The notes: generated by a model not told the origin, from the sequence alone. Positions 34,116 to 44,946 are shown, counted from the first letter of the stretch. The stretch: 64,000 bases of DNA from Fictibacillus phosphorivorans (GCF_007673525.1 NZ_VDZU01000001.1:2242177-2306176); one strand, 5' to 3'. Numbers and translations are program-made.

Positions 34116-35372
34116 TTATTCTCCTTTGTTGCTGATGGACGGAATGGAAGAGGAAGATAATGCGTATCCCTTGCATTCATAAACCAACTCTTCTTTATTA
34201 AATTCTTGCGTAATTAGAATTGTTTCTCCGCGAAGTTGTGATAAAAGCTTGCCATCATGAGACGGAACTTTCACCTCATAATAAATCATCTGTTTCATCA
34301 CTTCTTTTTCAATCGTTTCAAGTAATAAGGAAATATCCGTACTCTCTAACGCAGAAATCGATATGGATGGACTCTCTGGAATAAAATCTTCTCCAAACTG
34401 GTCTTTTTTGTTATATACCGTGAGCATCGGAATATGGGATGCCTTTAGGTCACTTAATATACGTTTGACCGTTTGTTCATGTTGGTTACGGTCCTCACTA
34501 GCACCATCGATCACATGGATAAGAAGATTTGCTTCAGCCGCTTCTTCTAGTGTAGACCGGAAGGCAGCGATCAATGACGTAGGCAGATCTTGAATAAAAC
34601 CTACCGTATCCGTTAACAGCATCTGAAACCCTCTTCTCAGTTTTACTTTTCGCGTCAACGGGTCAAGCGTTGCAAATAGTTGATCTTCTTCATAGCTATC
34701 AGCTTCCGTTAATTTGTTAAAGATCGTTGACTTCCCTGCGTTCGTATAACCAACAAGTGCTGCTTGAAAAGCGCCCTGGTGTTTGCGGCGTTCACGATAT
34801 CTTTCTCTATGGCTAACAACTGAGTTGATCTGTGTTTTCAGTTCGTGTATACGAAACCGAATGTGACGTCTATCCTTTTCAAGCTTGGTCTCACCAGGAC
34901 CACGAGTTCCGATACCTCCACCTAACCTAGAGAGACTAGCACCTATTCCTGATAATCGAGGCAATAAGTATTCAAGCTGAGCAAGTTCTACTTGAAGCTT
35001 CCCTTCTCTAGTCTTTGCACGTTGAGCAAAGATATCTAATATGAGCTGCGTACGATCAATAACTCTTGCATTGAAATGAGACGACAAGTTACGAACTTGA
35101 GAAGGAGATAACTCACTGTTAAATATAATGATATCTGCTTCAAGCTCTTCTTCTAAAGTAATAATCTCTTCTACTTTACCTTTTCCGATAAATGTAGCTG
35201 AATCATAACGGTCCCTTTTTTGTGTAACAACAGCACAAACTGTTCCTTGAGCCGTTTTCGTTAAAGATTTTAATTCTTCCATTGAATAAAAAAAACGCTC
35301 GTCGTTCTGCCGTGGAAGCTGACATCCGACGAGTATCGCTTTTTCATGAACTGAATCATTGTTTTTGTTCAA
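34116..35372 (-). CDS. hflX: GTPase HflX
   Basis: A 418-residue ribosome-binding GTPase that splits stalled or hibernating 70S ribosomes. N-terminal HflX domain ([33 protein letters not shown]), coiled helical linker and the G domain: [21 protein letters not shown] and YNKKD. Start TTG 35372 with a modest GGGA site; the first ATG nearby is out of frame. It lies between spoVK (39-bp gap) and ynbB. Confidence 0.94.
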   Translation of the reverse strand: MNKNNDSVHEKAILVGCQLPRQNDERFFYSMEELKSLTKTAQGTVCAVVTQKRDRYDSATFIGKGKVEEIITLEEELEADIIIFNSELSPSQVRNLSSHFNARVIDRTQLILDIFAQRAKTREGKLQVELAQLEYLLPRLSGIGASLSRLGGGIGTRGPGETKLEKDRRHIRFRIHELKTQINSVVSHRERYRERRKHQGAFQAALVGYTNAGKSTIFNKLTEADSYEEDQLFATLDPLTRKVKLRRGFQMLLTDTVGFIQDLPTSLIAAFRSTLEEAAEANLLIHVIDGASEDRNQHEQTVKRILSDLKASHIPMLTVYNKKDQFGEDFIPESPSISISALESTDISLLLETIEKEVMKQMIYYEVKVPSHDGKLLSQLRGETILITQEFNKEELVYECKGYALSSSSIPSISNKGE

Positions 35373-35411
35373 ATTTGCGATCCCTGCTTTCCATAGTCTC
35401 CTCTCATCATA

Positions 35412-36365
35412 TCAAATCGAATCCCGTTCTTCTAGCACAAGGTCATCACTTTGGATCGTCATCAATGCTCTTCTATCTTGGTTGCTTTCGTTCAAGAGCC
35501 TGACTGATTGTCTTCTGACCGCTTTTTCAACCATATTACGAATGTATCTTCCGTTTGAAAACGAACCTGGATTACTTTGCTTTATCCGTTCGATGTGACT
35601 TTTTAGCTTCCATTCACAATCTCTTGTCAACATGTATTCTCTTTCTGTGATCATTCTCTTTGCGATCTCCATTAATTCCTCTACAGAATAATCAGGGAAC
35701 GAGATAACAAGTGGAAACCTAGAAGGTAAACCTGGATTAAGTTTTAGAAATCGATCCATTTCTTTAGGGTACCCAGCTAAAATCAATATGAAATCGTGCT
35801 GCTGATCTTCCATCGCTTTTACGAGTGTATCGATCGCCTCTTTGCCAAAGTCTTTTTCTCCACCGCGGCCTAAAGAATACGCTTCATCTATAAACAATAT
35901 GCCCCCACTAGCTTTCTTTAGGAGCTCTCGTGTTTTTTGAGCGGTATGCCCAATGTATTCTCCAACTAGATCAGCCCGCTCAGCTTCGATCAGATGACCC
36001 TTTGAGAGTACTTTCATCTCATGAAACAAAGTCCCCAACTTTCTAGCTACGGTCGTCTTTCCGGTGCCTGGGTTACCTTTAAACAACATATGAAGAGCTT
36101 GTTTTTCAGCTTTTAACCCTAACTCTTGACGGCATTTATTAATATGAAGCCATGCATAGATCTCTTTAACATGAAATTTCAAGTCTTCCATTCCGACTAA
36201 ACGATTCAAATCTTTTTCCATCTTGATGAGAGGTTGGTGCTTTTCAATTGTTTTCTCTTTTTTTCCTGCAAGTGTTGCTCCATCATCGATCTTCGACTTT
36301 TCACTCGCTTGATTTAAAACGATATTGATCTGCCTTTGCTTTTTTATCGCAATAGGTTCATTCAA
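35412..36365 (-). CDS. spoVK: Stage V sporulation protein K (AAA+ ATPase)
   Basis: A 317-residue AAA+ protein of the CbxX/CfxQ type. Walker A GNPGTGKTT, Walker B ILFIDEAYSL, sensor region ILILAGYPKEMDRFL and arginine-finger region NPGLPSRFP are in order. In B. subtilis it acts in the mother cell in late spore maturation. I start it at TTG 36365, which has GAGGTGG 6 nt upstream; a frame from 36392 would run through that site. No sigma-E or sigma-K promoter was assigned with confidence. Confidence 0.92.
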   Translation of the reverse strand: MNEPIAIKKQRQINIVLNQASEKSKIDDGATLAGKKEKTIEKHQPLIKMEKDLNRLVGMEDLKFHVKEIYAWLHINKCRQELGLKAEKQALHMLFKGNPGTGKTTVARKLGTLFHEMKVLSKGHLIEAERADLVGEYIGHTAQKTRELLKKASGGILFIDEAYSLGRGGEKDFGKEAIDTLVKAMEDQQHDFILILAGYPKEMDRFLKLNPGLPSRFPLVISFPDYSVEELMEIAKRMITEREYMLTRDCEWKLKSHIERIKQSNPGSFSNGRYIRNMVEKAVRRQSVRLLNESNQDRRALMTIQSDDLVLEERDSI

Positions 36366-36533
36366 AAGGAACCACCTCACTTTGCCAGTCAAATCATAAT
36401 ACGCAACAACATCCGATCCCGTGACAAATGCCTATACAATTTCTTGATCCACTGTTATCAATTTATGTTGAAGTCTTATGATCTACTACAAAGACAAGCT
36501 TTGTTTTTAGAATGAATATGTATTAACTGCATT

Positions 36534-36547
36534 GTAAGCGTTTTCTA
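36534..36547 (+). promoter_or_regulatory. CcpA cre-like site
   Basis: TGTAAGCGTTTTCT matches 13 of 14 positions of TGWAANCGNTNWCA, in the divergent region between spoVK and the YitT-like gene. Confidence 0.5.
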
Positions 36548-36624
36548 TTTTCAGATGAATAAAAATACTCAAGTATGCAAGATTTCCGTGTTATGTTAAA
36601 TACTGTGAAAAAAGTACGAATCGA

Positions 36625-37263
36625 ATGGACGAAGAAATTATGCATATTAAACTACAGAAAAGCTTGTTTATACTAATGGGATTGTTTTTAACAGCGATTG
36701 GCATCAAATTATTAAACATTCACACGTTAACGTTTGGCGGTACAGCAGGGATCGCTACTCTTATATCATTCATGACGAATTGGACATGGGGCATTCTATT
36801 CCTAATTGTAAACTTACCCTTTTTTATTCTTTCGATTAAAAAACTGGGTTGGAATTTCTCACTTCTAACGTTTCTTTGCATCATACTCATCTCTGCCATC
36901 TCAGATCTAATGGATTATCTTACGCTTCCACTAATCTCTCCGATCGCAGCTGCGATCGTTGCTGGAAGTCTGATAGGTATAGGTGTTAGTTTTGTATTAA
37001 ATTCAGGGGCATCATTAGGCGGCATACACATTCTCGCTCTATATTTAGAACAACAATCTAATATTAATCGAGGGATATCCTTGTTTGTCACAGATTTTAT
37101 TATTGTGTCATCTGCTGTAGTCATGTTTGGATTTAAAAATGCTTTAATATCAATCATCGCAATCACTGTCGCTTCCTTCTTAACAGGAAGATTAAAAAGC
37201 ACGGTCAAACCCTCAGAAGTCGAGTATCAAACTTCTGATTCAAAATCACTTCAAAACAGCTAA
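36625..37263 (+). CDS. YitT family membrane protein, short form
   Basis: A 212-residue membrane protein with about five to six helices and the YitT N-terminal motif LTFGGTAGIATLISF plus a second NSGASLGGIHILALYL repeat. Usual YitT proteins (about 280 residues) carry a cytoplasmic DUF2179 tail, absent here. Function unknown. ATG 36625 has no clear ribosome site; the next ATG at 36640 is no better, so the start is uncertain. A cre-like site lies about 80 bp upstream. Confidence 0.8.
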   Translation: MDEEIMHIKLQKSLFILMGLFLTAIGIKLLNIHTLTFGGTAGIATLISFMTNWTWGILFLIVNLPFFILSIKKLGWNFSLLTFLCIILISAISDLMDYLTLPLISPIAAAIVAGSLIGIGVSFVLNSGASLGGIHILALYLEQQSNINRGISLFVTDFIIVSSAVVMFGFKNALISIIAITVASFLTGRLKSTVKPSEVEYQTSDSKSLQNS

Positions 37264-37298
37264 GAGCATTCTCCATCAGCGGAGAATGCTCTTTTCAT
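37263..37298 (+). terminator. Terminator of the YitT-like gene
   Basis: Stem AGAGCATTCTCC / GGAGAATGCTCT then TTTTC, overlapping the stop codon. Confidence 0.9.
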
Positions 37299-37315
37299 TT
37301 CTTTTAGAAATATTT

Positions 37316-37343
37316 TGTTAACATATTTATTATTATGTTAACA
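37316..37343. repeat. 28-bp perfect palindrome
   Basis: TGTTAACATA, 8-bp AT spacer (TTTATTAT), TATGTTAACA. It lies in the convergent gap between the YitT-like gene and the YhcN-type gene, beyond the terminator. It could be a weak terminator for the minus-strand gene or a protein-binding site. Confidence 0.6.
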
Positions 37344-37394
37344 CACTGTCTATCCATGTCATTTTCTGCGCTTGCTTAGGAAATAAAATGTGTC

Positions 37395-37973
37395 TTATTC
37401 GTAAAGATCATTTCGAATGGATGTATCCTCTTCATGCATGTCTTGCCTCTCAGTGGACTTCAACTGCCCTTTTAATGGCTTTATTTTTCCGATTAGAATC
37501 CCAAGTTCATTATAAACTCCACTCTTTGAGTCATGTTTGCTATGTGATGCAATATTCCCTAACCTCTTGATCTGCGCTATCTTATCCGGATCGGTGGTAA
37601 TAGCTGCATTTCTACCATGTGCATTTCCTTTTAATCCGTTGTAAACCGCTTTGCGCAGCTGGTCGTTTTCTTCTCCAGGTGAAACAGGCTCAGAAGGAAC
37701 GATCCCAACTAGTGTGTAAATACCACTCACAATCACATAAGCCTTATCCACACCGTTTACTTTTTCCGCTAGATGAACAAGATCTTTTGATTGATGAACT
37801 TCATCAGACTTTTCTACAACTAATGGTGAATCTATCTGTGTATTCGGTTTTCGTTCTGATGTATCATATTTCACTTGCTCAGTATCAAGGGTTTCATCTC
37901 CCGAACCGGTTTTGCCTGAACACGCAGTTAAGAAAAGAGCTGAAGATAGAACGATCATTCCTGATTTCCACAT
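37395..37973 (-). CDS. YhcN/YlaJ family sporulation lipoprotein
   Basis: A 192-residue lipoprotein: signal helix and lipobox LTAC (Cys18), a polar linker, then the YhcN/YlaJ domain with LVHLAEKVNGVDKAYVIVSG and NAAITTDPDKIAQIKRLG. Relatives are spore inner-membrane lipoproteins linked to germination or outgrowth. ATG 37973 with AAAGGATGG. It is alone between a convergent and a divergent neighbour. Confidence 0.87.
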   Translation of the reverse strand: MWKSGMIVLSSALFLTACSGKTGSGDETLDTEQVKYDTSERKPNTQIDSPLVVEKSDEVHQSKDLVHLAEKVNGVDKAYVIVSGIYTLVGIVPSEPVSPGEENDQLRKAVYNGLKGNAHGRNAAITTDPDKIAQIKRLGNIASHSKHDSKSGVYNELGILIGKIKPLKGQLKSTERQDMHEEDTSIRNDLYE

Positions 37974-38075
37974 ATCTAACCATCCTTTTTTCCATAGTTT
38001 CCATTGGACTTTGTAGAAATATGCAAAAAAAAGACGCTTTGTTATAATGGGAAAAAGAGGTTATAGGAGGCAATT

Positions 38076-39056
38076 ATGGAAGAATATCCACACTTACCCG
38101 AATATGCCGATTCATATATTGTTTACTTACAGAAGAGAGATCGCACGAAGAGCACGATTAAACGATATTATTATGATCTTTTAGATTTTTTTGCATGGGT
38201 TAGAGTTATGAAGGAGAATGATGACCTATATACGATACAACACTTAGATGCTGTAACGTTAAATGAGTATTTTCTTTTTCTTTCTGAACAACGAGAATAT
38301 CGAACGGCTACGACCAAACGAGTTTTTACCGTTATTAAAAGTCTCTTTTCTTTTCTACATGCCCATAGGAAGATTGTGTTTAATCCTTTTTCTGAACTGG
38401 AACAAACACTTAAAGAAGACATTCATTTTACGGATGATGATTTTATTTCAGAAGAAGAATATAAAATCCTATTTCAAACACTCTCTTCTTATGAGGGTTT
38501 AACGGAGAAACAACAAAAATTCAGGCACCTCTTGATCAAAAGAAATGAAGCGATCCTTTCTCTTCTCTATCGTTATGGCATTACACTGCAGGAAATCACG
38601 AATATTGAAATGAAACATGTTCATTTTACACAACATGAATTAACCGTGATCAACAAAAAAGAAACAAGATTGATCTTACTTGACGACGAGACACTTCAAC
38701 TGTTATATCAATACAAAGAAGATATCCCAGAAAGTATCCGACCAAGAAAATATTCTTCTGATCGTTTCTTTATCGCGTTTGATTATCAAAGAGGAACGTA
38801 TCGGTTTGATTATGGAAAGTATGAGCCAAAACCGTTAACGGTCATCGCTATTCAAAAGATGCTGAGACAAGAGATCCGTCGCTCTTGCCTGAGAGAAGGA
38901 ATCAGCTCCCAGCACCTGAGAAGAACGGCTATCTTAAATCTTTTAAAAGAAGGGAAAGCTGAAGAAGAAGTTCAAATATGGTTTGGATTAAAATCAAATC
39001 TCACTCTGAACCGCTATGAATCCTATTTAGAAACAACTGAAATGAAAAAGAGATGA
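38076..39056 (+). CDS. Tyrosine-recombinase-like protein with eroded active site
   Basis: A 326-residue protein with a phage-integrase SAM-like N-domain (YADSYIVYLQKRDRTKSTIK, about 10-105) and a C-terminal catalytic-fold domain. Catalytic positions, aligned by eye to XerC/XerD: first Arg replaced by Thr (YGITLQEI), His replaced by Gln and second Arg kept (SSQHLRRT), His/Trp replaced by Lys (FGLKSN), nucleophile Tyr kept (LNRYESYL). It may bind DNA without recombining. RBS TAGGAGG precedes ATG 38076. No phage gene lies nearby. Confidence 0.82.
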   Translation: MEEYPHLPEYADSYIVYLQKRDRTKSTIKRYYYDLLDFFAWVRVMKENDDLYTIQHLDAVTLNEYFLFLSEQREYRTATTKRVFTVIKSLFSFLHAHRKIVFNPFSELEQTLKEDIHFTDDDFISEEEYKILFQTLSSYEGLTEKQQKFRHLLIKRNEAILSLLYRYGITLQEITNIEMKHVHFTQHELTVINKKETRLILLDDETLQLLYQYKEDIPESIRPRKYSSDRFFIAFDYQRGTYRFDYGKYEPKPLTVIAIQKMLRQEIRRSCLREGISSQHLRRTAILNLLKEGKAEEEVQIWFGLKSNLTLNRYESYLETTEMKKR

Positions 39057-39088
39057 ACAAGGAATAGACAAATATATGTGTACCATTT

Positions 39089-39137
39089 AAAAACTCCCTA
39101 TCAACCTTATTTAAGGTCAATAGGGAGAGTTTTTTTA
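39089..39137. terminator. Bidirectional terminator between recombinase-like gene and hfq
   Basis: Stem AAACTCCCTAT / ATAGGGAGAGTTT, with an inner ACCTTATTTAAGGT hairpin, flanked by A- and T-runs. Confidence 0.85.
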
Positions 39138-39371
39138 TTCATTTGTATTTGCAGAAGACAAATCGACATTTCGGTGTGGGGTAAACGTTGAAATGGCATG
39201 CTTGTAAATGAGGTGCTGTTTTCCTTCTGCCTCTAGAACAACAGTAAAGTTGTCAAACCCCTTCACTAAACCTTTAAGCTGAAATCCATTCAGCAGATAT
39301 ACGGTCACATAAATGTTTTCGCGACGTAACTGGTTTAAGTAATGATCCTGTAAATTGATTGATTGCTTCAT
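39135..39371 (-). CDS. hfq: RNA chaperone Hfq
   Basis: A 78-residue Sm-like hexamer-forming RNA chaperone. The Sm1 motif [28 protein letters not shown] sequence and the Sm2 motif [11 protein letters not shown] are present (residues 20-66), with the short C-terminus usual for Firmicutes. ATG 39371 follows GAGGAGG; the frame upstream of it is not needed. It lies downstream of miaA with a 31-bp gap, the classic miaA-hfq pair. Confidence 0.96.
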   Translation of the reverse strand: MKQSINLQDHYLNQLRRENIYVTVYLLNGFQLKGLVKGFDNFTVVLEAEGKQHLIYKHAISTFTPHRNVDLSSANTNE

Positions 39372-39402
39372 GTGAACAGATCCTCCTCTTTGGGCATTAC
39401 CC

Positions 39403-40353
39403 TTATACATTCTCGGAAATTTCTAATTTCCCTTCAACAAAGTGCTGAATTTCTTGAAATTTTTTGTGAAAGGGATCTTCGTCCATGCTAAACCATTCAA
39501 CATCCATCTGGTTGCGAAACCATGTGTATTGTCTTTTTGCATATCGCCTGGAGTCTCTCTTTAACAAAGTGATCGCTTCTTCTAAAGTACTTTCCCCTGA
39601 AAGATATGGAAAAAACTCTTTGTAGCCTATCGCTTTAGCGGCCAGACTGTTCGTTATGTCTTGTTCAAAAAGCATTCTTGCTTCGTTTATTACGCCTTGT
39701 TGTACCATAAGGTCCACTCTTTCGTTTATGCGTTGGTATAAACGCTCTCGATCCATCGTCAACCCAACCAAAGCTAATTGATATCGAGATACCCCATCGC
39801 TCCCATTCTTTCCTTGTTCAATTGAGGGAGCATTTCCTGTCGTATAATAGATTTCTAGAGCTCTTATCACTCGCTGTACATTGTTCGGATGAATCTCTAT
39901 CGCACGCTGTGGATCGACTTTGAGCAGTTCTGCATGCAATACTTCTGAACCTTCGTTCTCTGACTTTCGTTGAAGTTCGTCTCGCAATTGGTTATTTCGA
40001 TTCGCTTCAGAGAATTCATAGTGATGAGTGACAGCTCTAACGTATAATCCCGTTCCACCTACAAGTATTGGAACCTTACCTCTTTGATTAATATCTGATA
40101 TTCGTTCTCTAGCCAGTTTCTGAAACTCCGCAACTGAAAATGATTCTGTTGGATCTTTAATATCGATCAAATAATGAGGGATACCTTCTTTTTCTTCCTC
40201 AGTAATCTTGGCTGTTCCGATGTCAAGACCTCTATAGATCTGCATAGAATCGCCGCTTATGATCTCACCATCTATCGCTTTCGCCAGTTCGATACTGGTT
40301 TTTGTTTTTCCAACAGCCGTTGGGCCTATGATCACTACTAATTTTTCTTTCAT
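39403..40353 (-). CDS. miaA: tRNA dimethylallyltransferase MiaA
   Basis: A 316-residue enzyme that adds dimethylallyl to N6 of A37 in tRNAs reading U-starting codons; MiaB (46411-47931) then methylthiolates it. Walker A GPTAVGKT at the N-terminus, [17 protein letters not shown], and the tRNA-binding [12 protein letters not shown] near the C-terminus. RBS TAGGAG. Operon mutS-mutL-miaA-hfq: 9-bp gap to mutL. Confidence 0.96.
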   Translation of the reverse strand: MKEKLVVIIGPTAVGKTKTSIELAKAIDGEIISGDSMQIYRGLDIGTAKITEEEKEGIPHYLIDIKDPTESFSVAEFQKLARERISDINQRGKVPILVGGTGLYVRAVTHHYEFSEANRNNQLRDELQRKSENEGSEVLHAELLKVDPQRAIEIHPNNVQRVIRALEIYYTTGNAPSIEQGKNGSDGVSRYQLALVGLTMDRERLYQRINERVDLMVQQGVINEARMLFEQDITNSLAAKAIGYKEFFPYLSGESTLEEAITLLKRDSRRYAKRQYTWFRNQMDVEWFSMDEDPFHKKFQEIQHFVEGKLEISENV

Positions 40354-40362
40354 GGTTTACTC

Positions 40363-42237
40363 CTACATCACTCTTTTGAACATCTTCTCAAGTTCATATG
40401 TTGATAGATGAATCGTTATTGGTCTTCCGTGTGGACATGTGTACGGATCTTCTGATGTTCGCAACGATTCTAATAAAGCAAAGATCTCATCGTTCCTTAA
40501 ATGATGATTAGCTTTTATCGACCCTTTACACGACATCATGATTGCTGCATCTTCTCTTAATTTTTCAATATCGATCCTTCTATGATCTAGTACCTGCTGG
40601 ATGATGTCCAGTATGATTTCTCTTTCATATCCCTTTGGAAACCATTGCGGGTGCTCTCTTACGATAAACGTATTCTGTCCAAACATTTCTAAAAACAGCC
40701 CCACTTCACCAAGAGTCTCTAAGTGACTTTCTAAAAAGGCAGATTCACTTGCTGTAAATTCAAAGGTATAAGGAACTGCTAACAGTTGAGTTTCTCTATC
40801 CACTTTTCCTACTTTTTTTCTGAAATATTCATATTTAATGCGTTCTTGTGCAGCGTGTTGATCGATGAGATACAATCCGTTCTCATTTTGAGCAAGAATA
40901 TATGTTCCGTGCATCTGTCCGATCGGATACATGACCGGAATTTTATCAACTGACTCATCTTGACGCTGTTTCTGATCTAGATATTCTGGTGCTTGATTCA
41001 TCTCGGGATGAAATGATTCCGCCGATACATCCACATTCTCGTTAACAGGAGGCGATGACTCTCTAATATGAGAAGGAAAATCATTGGTTTCAATTATTGA
41101 ACGGTGGACACTTTGAGTCGTTGCTACATTTGCTGTTAAGTCAGTTTGAACTTCTTGCTCTTTCCTTTGATAATCGAAAGTAAATGAAGGTTGTTCTTCT
41201 CGATCATTCTCTCTTTGTTCTTTTTTCTTAAACTGAACATCTGGGATCAACTGCTGATTTCTGATCACTTTTCTGAGCTCGGTTTCAACGAGCTGTACCA
41301 GTTCCGTTTCTTTACTCAACCTTGCTTCATGTTTTGATGGATGTACATTAACATCAATAATTGTCGGATCCATCTTAACTGATAGAATGGCGATTGGAAA
41401 ACGACCGATAGGCAGAAATGTGTGATAAGCATTCTGTACAGCTTTTGAAAGCGCAAAGTTCTTAATATATCTAGCGTTCATAAAGAAGGACATATACTGA
41501 CGGGACGCCCGGTTTATTTCGGGTTTTGCTATATAGCCTGTTACTTCATAATCTAGTGAAGAAAAAGAGACTGAGATCATGTTTTTGGCAGTTTGTATCC
41601 CATAAACAGATGCAATGATCTGTAGCAGATTTCCATTACCAGAGGTGTGCAATAGCTCTTTTCCGTTATGCTTTAAACGAAAAGAAACATCTGGGTTAGC
41701 AAGAGCAAGTCTGTTCACAAGATCACTGATCGTTCCCAGTTCTGTCTGAATGGTCTTCACATGCTTCAACCTGGCTGGTGTGTTATAGAATAAGTTACGA
41801 ACAGTAAGGTCTGTTCCTTTTCTGCTGTTCGTCTGTTGCTGTTTTACGATTTTACCGTTCTCAATAAATAGATAAGCACCTGGTCCCTCACCTGTTGATG
41901 ATTTAAGTTCTACTTGAGAGACAGAAGAGATACTCGGTAATGCTTCCCCTCTAAAACCCATGGTACGAATATGGATTAAATCTTGTTCACTTTTAATCTT
42001 ACTCGTGGCATGTCGGTTAAAAGCGAGCACGCAATCTTCCGGCTCGATTCCATCCCCATTATCTAGAACACGAATGAGTGCTAACCCACCTTCTTCAACT
42101 TCGATCTCTATTCTCGTCGCGTGCGCATCGATTGAATTCTCGACAAGTTCTTTAACGACAGAGGCTGGGCGTTCTACAACTTCACCAGCAGCGATCTTAT
42201 TGGATAGATGTTCATCTAGCTGTACAATTTTGCCCAT
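40363..42237 (-). CDS. mutL: DNA mismatch repair protein MutL
   Basis: A 624-residue GHKL ATPase. ATP-site motifs: [30 protein letters not shown] and [14 protein letters not shown] long polar linker (about 345-430, rich in Gln and Glu) leads to the C-terminal dimerisation/endonuclease domain, whose metal motif [12 protein letters not shown] is intact. Nicking activity is therefore expected, as in bacteria without MutH. RBS GGAGG, ATG 42237. Gap to mutS is 14 bp. Confidence 0.96.
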   Translation of the reverse strand: MGKIVQLDEHLSNKIAAGEVVERPASVVKELVENSIDAHATRIEIEVEEGGLALIRVLDNGDGIEPEDCVLAFNRHATSKIKSEQDLIHIRTMGFRGEALPSISSVSQVELKSSTGEGPGAYLFIENGKIVKQQQTNSRKGTDLTVRNLFYNTPARLKHVKTIQTELGTISDLVNRLALANPDVSFRLKHNGKELLHTSGNGNLLQIIASVYGIQTAKNMISVSFSSLDYEVTGYIAKPEINRASRQYMSFFMNARYIKNFALSKAVQNAYHTFLPIGRFPIAILSVKMDPTIIDVNVHPSKHEARLSKETELVQLVETELRKVIRNQQLIPDVQFKKKEQRENDREEQPSFTFDYQRKEQEVQTDLTANVATTQSVHRSIIETNDFPSHIRESSPPVNENVDVSAESFHPEMNQAPEYLDQKQRQDESVDKIPVMYPIGQMHGTYILAQNENGLYLIDQHAAQERIKYEYFRKKVGKVDRETQLLAVPYTFEFTASESAFLESHLETLGEVGLFLEMFGQNTFIVREHPQWFPKGYEREIILDIIQQVLDHRRIDIEKLREDAAIMMSCKGSIKANHHLRNDEIFALLESLRTSEDPYTCPHGRPITIHLSTYELEKMFKRVM

Positions 42238-42251
42238 ATGTCACGCCTCCT

Positions 42252-44843
42252 TTATCTTACTTTTTTCTGCAGTTTATATAGCGCGTTCATTGCATCAAGA
42301 GGAGTCATCTCTAATACATTTAAACTTCTTAACTCTTTGATTAACTCTTGCTCTTTAGGGTCTCTTCTGTTCGTCGACTCCTCTTTTTCTACAAAAAGAC
42401 TTAGCTGACTTTCTTGGAGAACCTCTTCTTTCGTAGCTGATACTTCCTGAATGGGAAGCGCCTCTCGTTTTTCTTGATTTTCATAAGTTTGTAAGATCGT
42501 TTTTGCTCTGGAGATCACAGCTTCTGGAAGTTCAGCGAGCTCTGCCACTTGTATACCAAAACTTTTATCTGCTTGTCCGTCAATGACTTTATGCAGAAAT
42601 ACAAGACTGCCATTCTCTTCAACTGCACTTACAAACACATTCTTTAGTGAGTGAAGAGACTCTTCTAAGACGGTAAGTTCATGATAATGAGTAGAGAAGA
42701 GTGTTTTGGCAGCTATTTCTTCATGAATAAATTCGATGATAGATTGCGCTAATGCCATACCATCATACGTGGAAGTTCCTCTGCCGATCTCATCTAGAAG
42801 AATCAAACTATTTTCAGTAGCACTCGTTAGGGCAAAGTTCGTCTCTAGCATCTCGACCATGAACGTACTCTGTCCGCCCACTAGATCGTCAGCTGCTCCA
42901 ATACGCGTGAAGATCTGATCAAACATTGGAATTTCAGCACTCTCTGCCGGAACAAAACAACCGATCTGCATCATAACAGCCGTAAGTGCTAACTGGCGCA
43001 TATACGTACTCTTACCAGCCATGTTTGGACCCGTTATAAGGAGCATGTTTCTATCATTATTTAGAACAATGTCATTAGGAACGTATTCTTGTGCATCCAT
43101 CACTTTCTCAACAACAGGATGTCTGCCGTTTTTAATATTTACGATTCCATCCTCTGAAACGGTCGGTCTTACATAACGATACTGCTCACTGATCGCTGCA
43201 AAAGATTGCATAACATCGAGTTCAGAAATGGCTGATGCAAGTTCTTGCAGTCCAGGGATAAACTGCTTTACATATTCTCTTACTTCTAAGAAGAGCGTAT
43301 ATTCTAATCCAGAGATCTTCTCTTCTGCTTCTAAGATGATTCTTTCTTTCTCTTTTAGTTCTGGGGTAACATATCTTTCTGCATTCGCGAGCGTCTGTTT
43401 TCTTTCATAACGATCTGGTACTTGCGAAAGATTAGATTTTGTTACCTCAATATAGTAACCAAAGATCTTGTTAAATCCAATCTTAAGAGACTTAATACCT
43501 GAAGCTGCTTTTTCTTGCTGCTCAAGAGATGCAATCCATGCTTTACCGTTGCTGCTCGCATCTTTATATTGATCAAGTTGCTCATTGTAACCCGCTTTAA
43601 TGAGTCCGCCCTCTTTAATGTGGATAGGTGCATCATCATGAATGGCAGAATCTAAATAGTCTGCGAGTGTTTTATGTTCATTCATCTTCGCATGAAGTTC
43701 GAGTGCGTATTTCCCTTTGATACTCCTGAGCTTTTCTTTTAAGGCCGGAACACTGAACAGGGATCTTTTCAGTTGTACAAGATCTCTTGGACTAGCGTTT
43801 CCATAAGATATTTTAGCTATCAACCGTTCCATATCATAAACAGACTTCAATTGTTCTTTGATCTCTTCACGAGTAAAAAATTCCCCGATTAAGTTTTCGA
43901 CGAGCTGCAGCCGCTTCTCGATCGTTTCTTTTAAGAACAAAGGCTCTTCCACCCATTGTTTAAGCTTTCTAGCACCCATTGCTGTCATCGTGGCATCTAA
44001 CAGCCACAATAAAGAACCTTTTTTCCCTTTTGCTCGTATGGATTCTGTTAATTCTAAATTTCGTTTTGAAAACGCATCAAGCTTCATCCTTTTATCGTTC
44101 TGCTGAAACTCCACCGCTTTTATATGGTGAAAAGATCGCTTTTGCGTATGAGTTAGATAGTGGAACAACCGTCCTATAGATCGTAATAAAACAGGATCTG
44201 AGATCGTCTGAACAAGATGATCAAACTGACTGTCTACAGAACTCTCTTCCTGTATAGAAACAGAAGCTTGTCCTGTCTGTGTAACTGTGTTATTCCAAGC
44301 ATCGTACAATTCTTTGTTACCAACAATCTCTTTTACACCGTGACTTAAAAGTAATTGTATGAACGATAACTGATTTCCTTCATATGTATATCCCTTCAAC
44401 TCACCTGTTGAAAGGTCACAAAGAACGTATCCATAAGAATCGTTTTCTTTTTCTATCGATACAAGAAAATTGTTCTCTCTATCATGAAGAAGATGGTCAT
44501 CGATAACCGTTCCTGGCGTAATAATCTGGATGACTTCACGTTTCACTACCCCGACAGATAGTTTAGGATCTTCTACTTGTTCACAGATTGCTACTTTATG
44601 TCCGTTCTCAACTAATGTTTTTATATAACCCGCTGAAGAATGATAAGGGATCCCGCACATCGGAATTCGATCTTGAGAGCCGCCATCTCTGCTTGTTAGA
44701 GTGATCTCGAGGATTTGAGATGCTCGAACTGCATCTTCAAAAAACATTTCATAAAAATCTCCTAGACGGAAAAATAAAAAGGCATCCTGATGAGCTGCCT
44801 TGATTGATAAATATTGTTGAATCATTGGAGTATATTGAGCCAT
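42252..44843 (-). CDS. mutS: DNA mismatch repair protein MutS
   Basis: An 863-residue mismatch sensor. The mismatch-binding Phe-x-Glu is in FFRLGDFYEMFFEDA near residue 25; the core, clamp and connector domains follow; the ATPase has GPNMAGKSTYMRQ, LLDEIGRGTSTYDG and STHYHELT. The start ATG 44843 (AAAGGTG before it) is preferred; the longer frame upstream overlaps the cotE terminator region and has no match to MutS. A beta-clamp-type QLSLF sits near the C-terminus. Confidence 0.97.
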   Translation of the reverse strand: MAQYTPMIQQYLSIKAAHQDAFLFFRLGDFYEMFFEDAVRASQILEITLTSRDGGSQDRIPMCGIPYHSSAGYIKTLVENGHKVAICEQVEDPKLSVGVVKREVIQIITPGTVIDDHLLHDRENNFLVSIEKENDSYGYVLCDLSTGELKGYTYEGNQLSFIQLLLSHGVKEIVGNKELYDAWNNTVTQTGQASVSIQEESSVDSQFDHLVQTISDPVLLRSIGRLFHYLTHTQKRSFHHIKAVEFQQNDKRMKLDAFSKRNLELTESIRAKGKKGSLLWLLDATMTAMGARKLKQWVEEPLFLKETIEKRLQLVENLIGEFFTREEIKEQLKSVYDMERLIAKISYGNASPRDLVQLKRSLFSVPALKEKLRSIKGKYALELHAKMNEHKTLADYLDSAIHDDAPIHIKEGGLIKAGYNEQLDQYKDASSNGKAWIASLEQQEKAASGIKSLKIGFNKIFGYYIEVTKSNLSQVPDRYERKQTLANAERYVTPELKEKERIILEAEEKISGLEYTLFLEVREYVKQFIPGLQELASAISELDVMQSFAAISEQYRYVRPTVSEDGIVNIKNGRHPVVEKVMDAQEYVPNDIVLNNDRNMLLITGPNMAGKSTYMRQLALTAVMMQIGCFVPAESAEIPMFDQIFTRIGAADDLVGGQSTFMVEMLETNFALTSATENSLILLDEIGRGTSTYDGMALAQSIIEFIHEEIAAKTLFSTHYHELTVLEESLHSLKNVFVSAVEENGSLVFLHKVIDGQADKSFGIQVAELAELPEAVISRAKTILQTYENQEKREALPIQEVSATKEEVLQESQLSLFVEKEESTNRRDPKEQELIKELRSLNVLEMTPLDAMNALYKLQKKVR

Positions 44844-44920
44844 AATTTCACCTTTTTCATAACATTTCAATGTCGCTATTATAACATAATTCACAGCATC
44901 TATCGTTTTCTCTGCATGAA

Positions 44921-44946
44921 AAAAACGGGAAGCTCTCTCCCGTTTA
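44921..44946 (-). terminator. Terminator of cotE
   Basis: Stem ACGGGA / TCCCGT directly after the cotE stop with a T-run on the minus strand. Confidence 0.82.

Noticed and set aside
38076..39056. Prophage or genomic-island marker
   Set aside because: Flanking genes (yhcN-type, hfq, miaA, mutL) are core genes, and there is no phage gene, tRNA target or attachment repeat.
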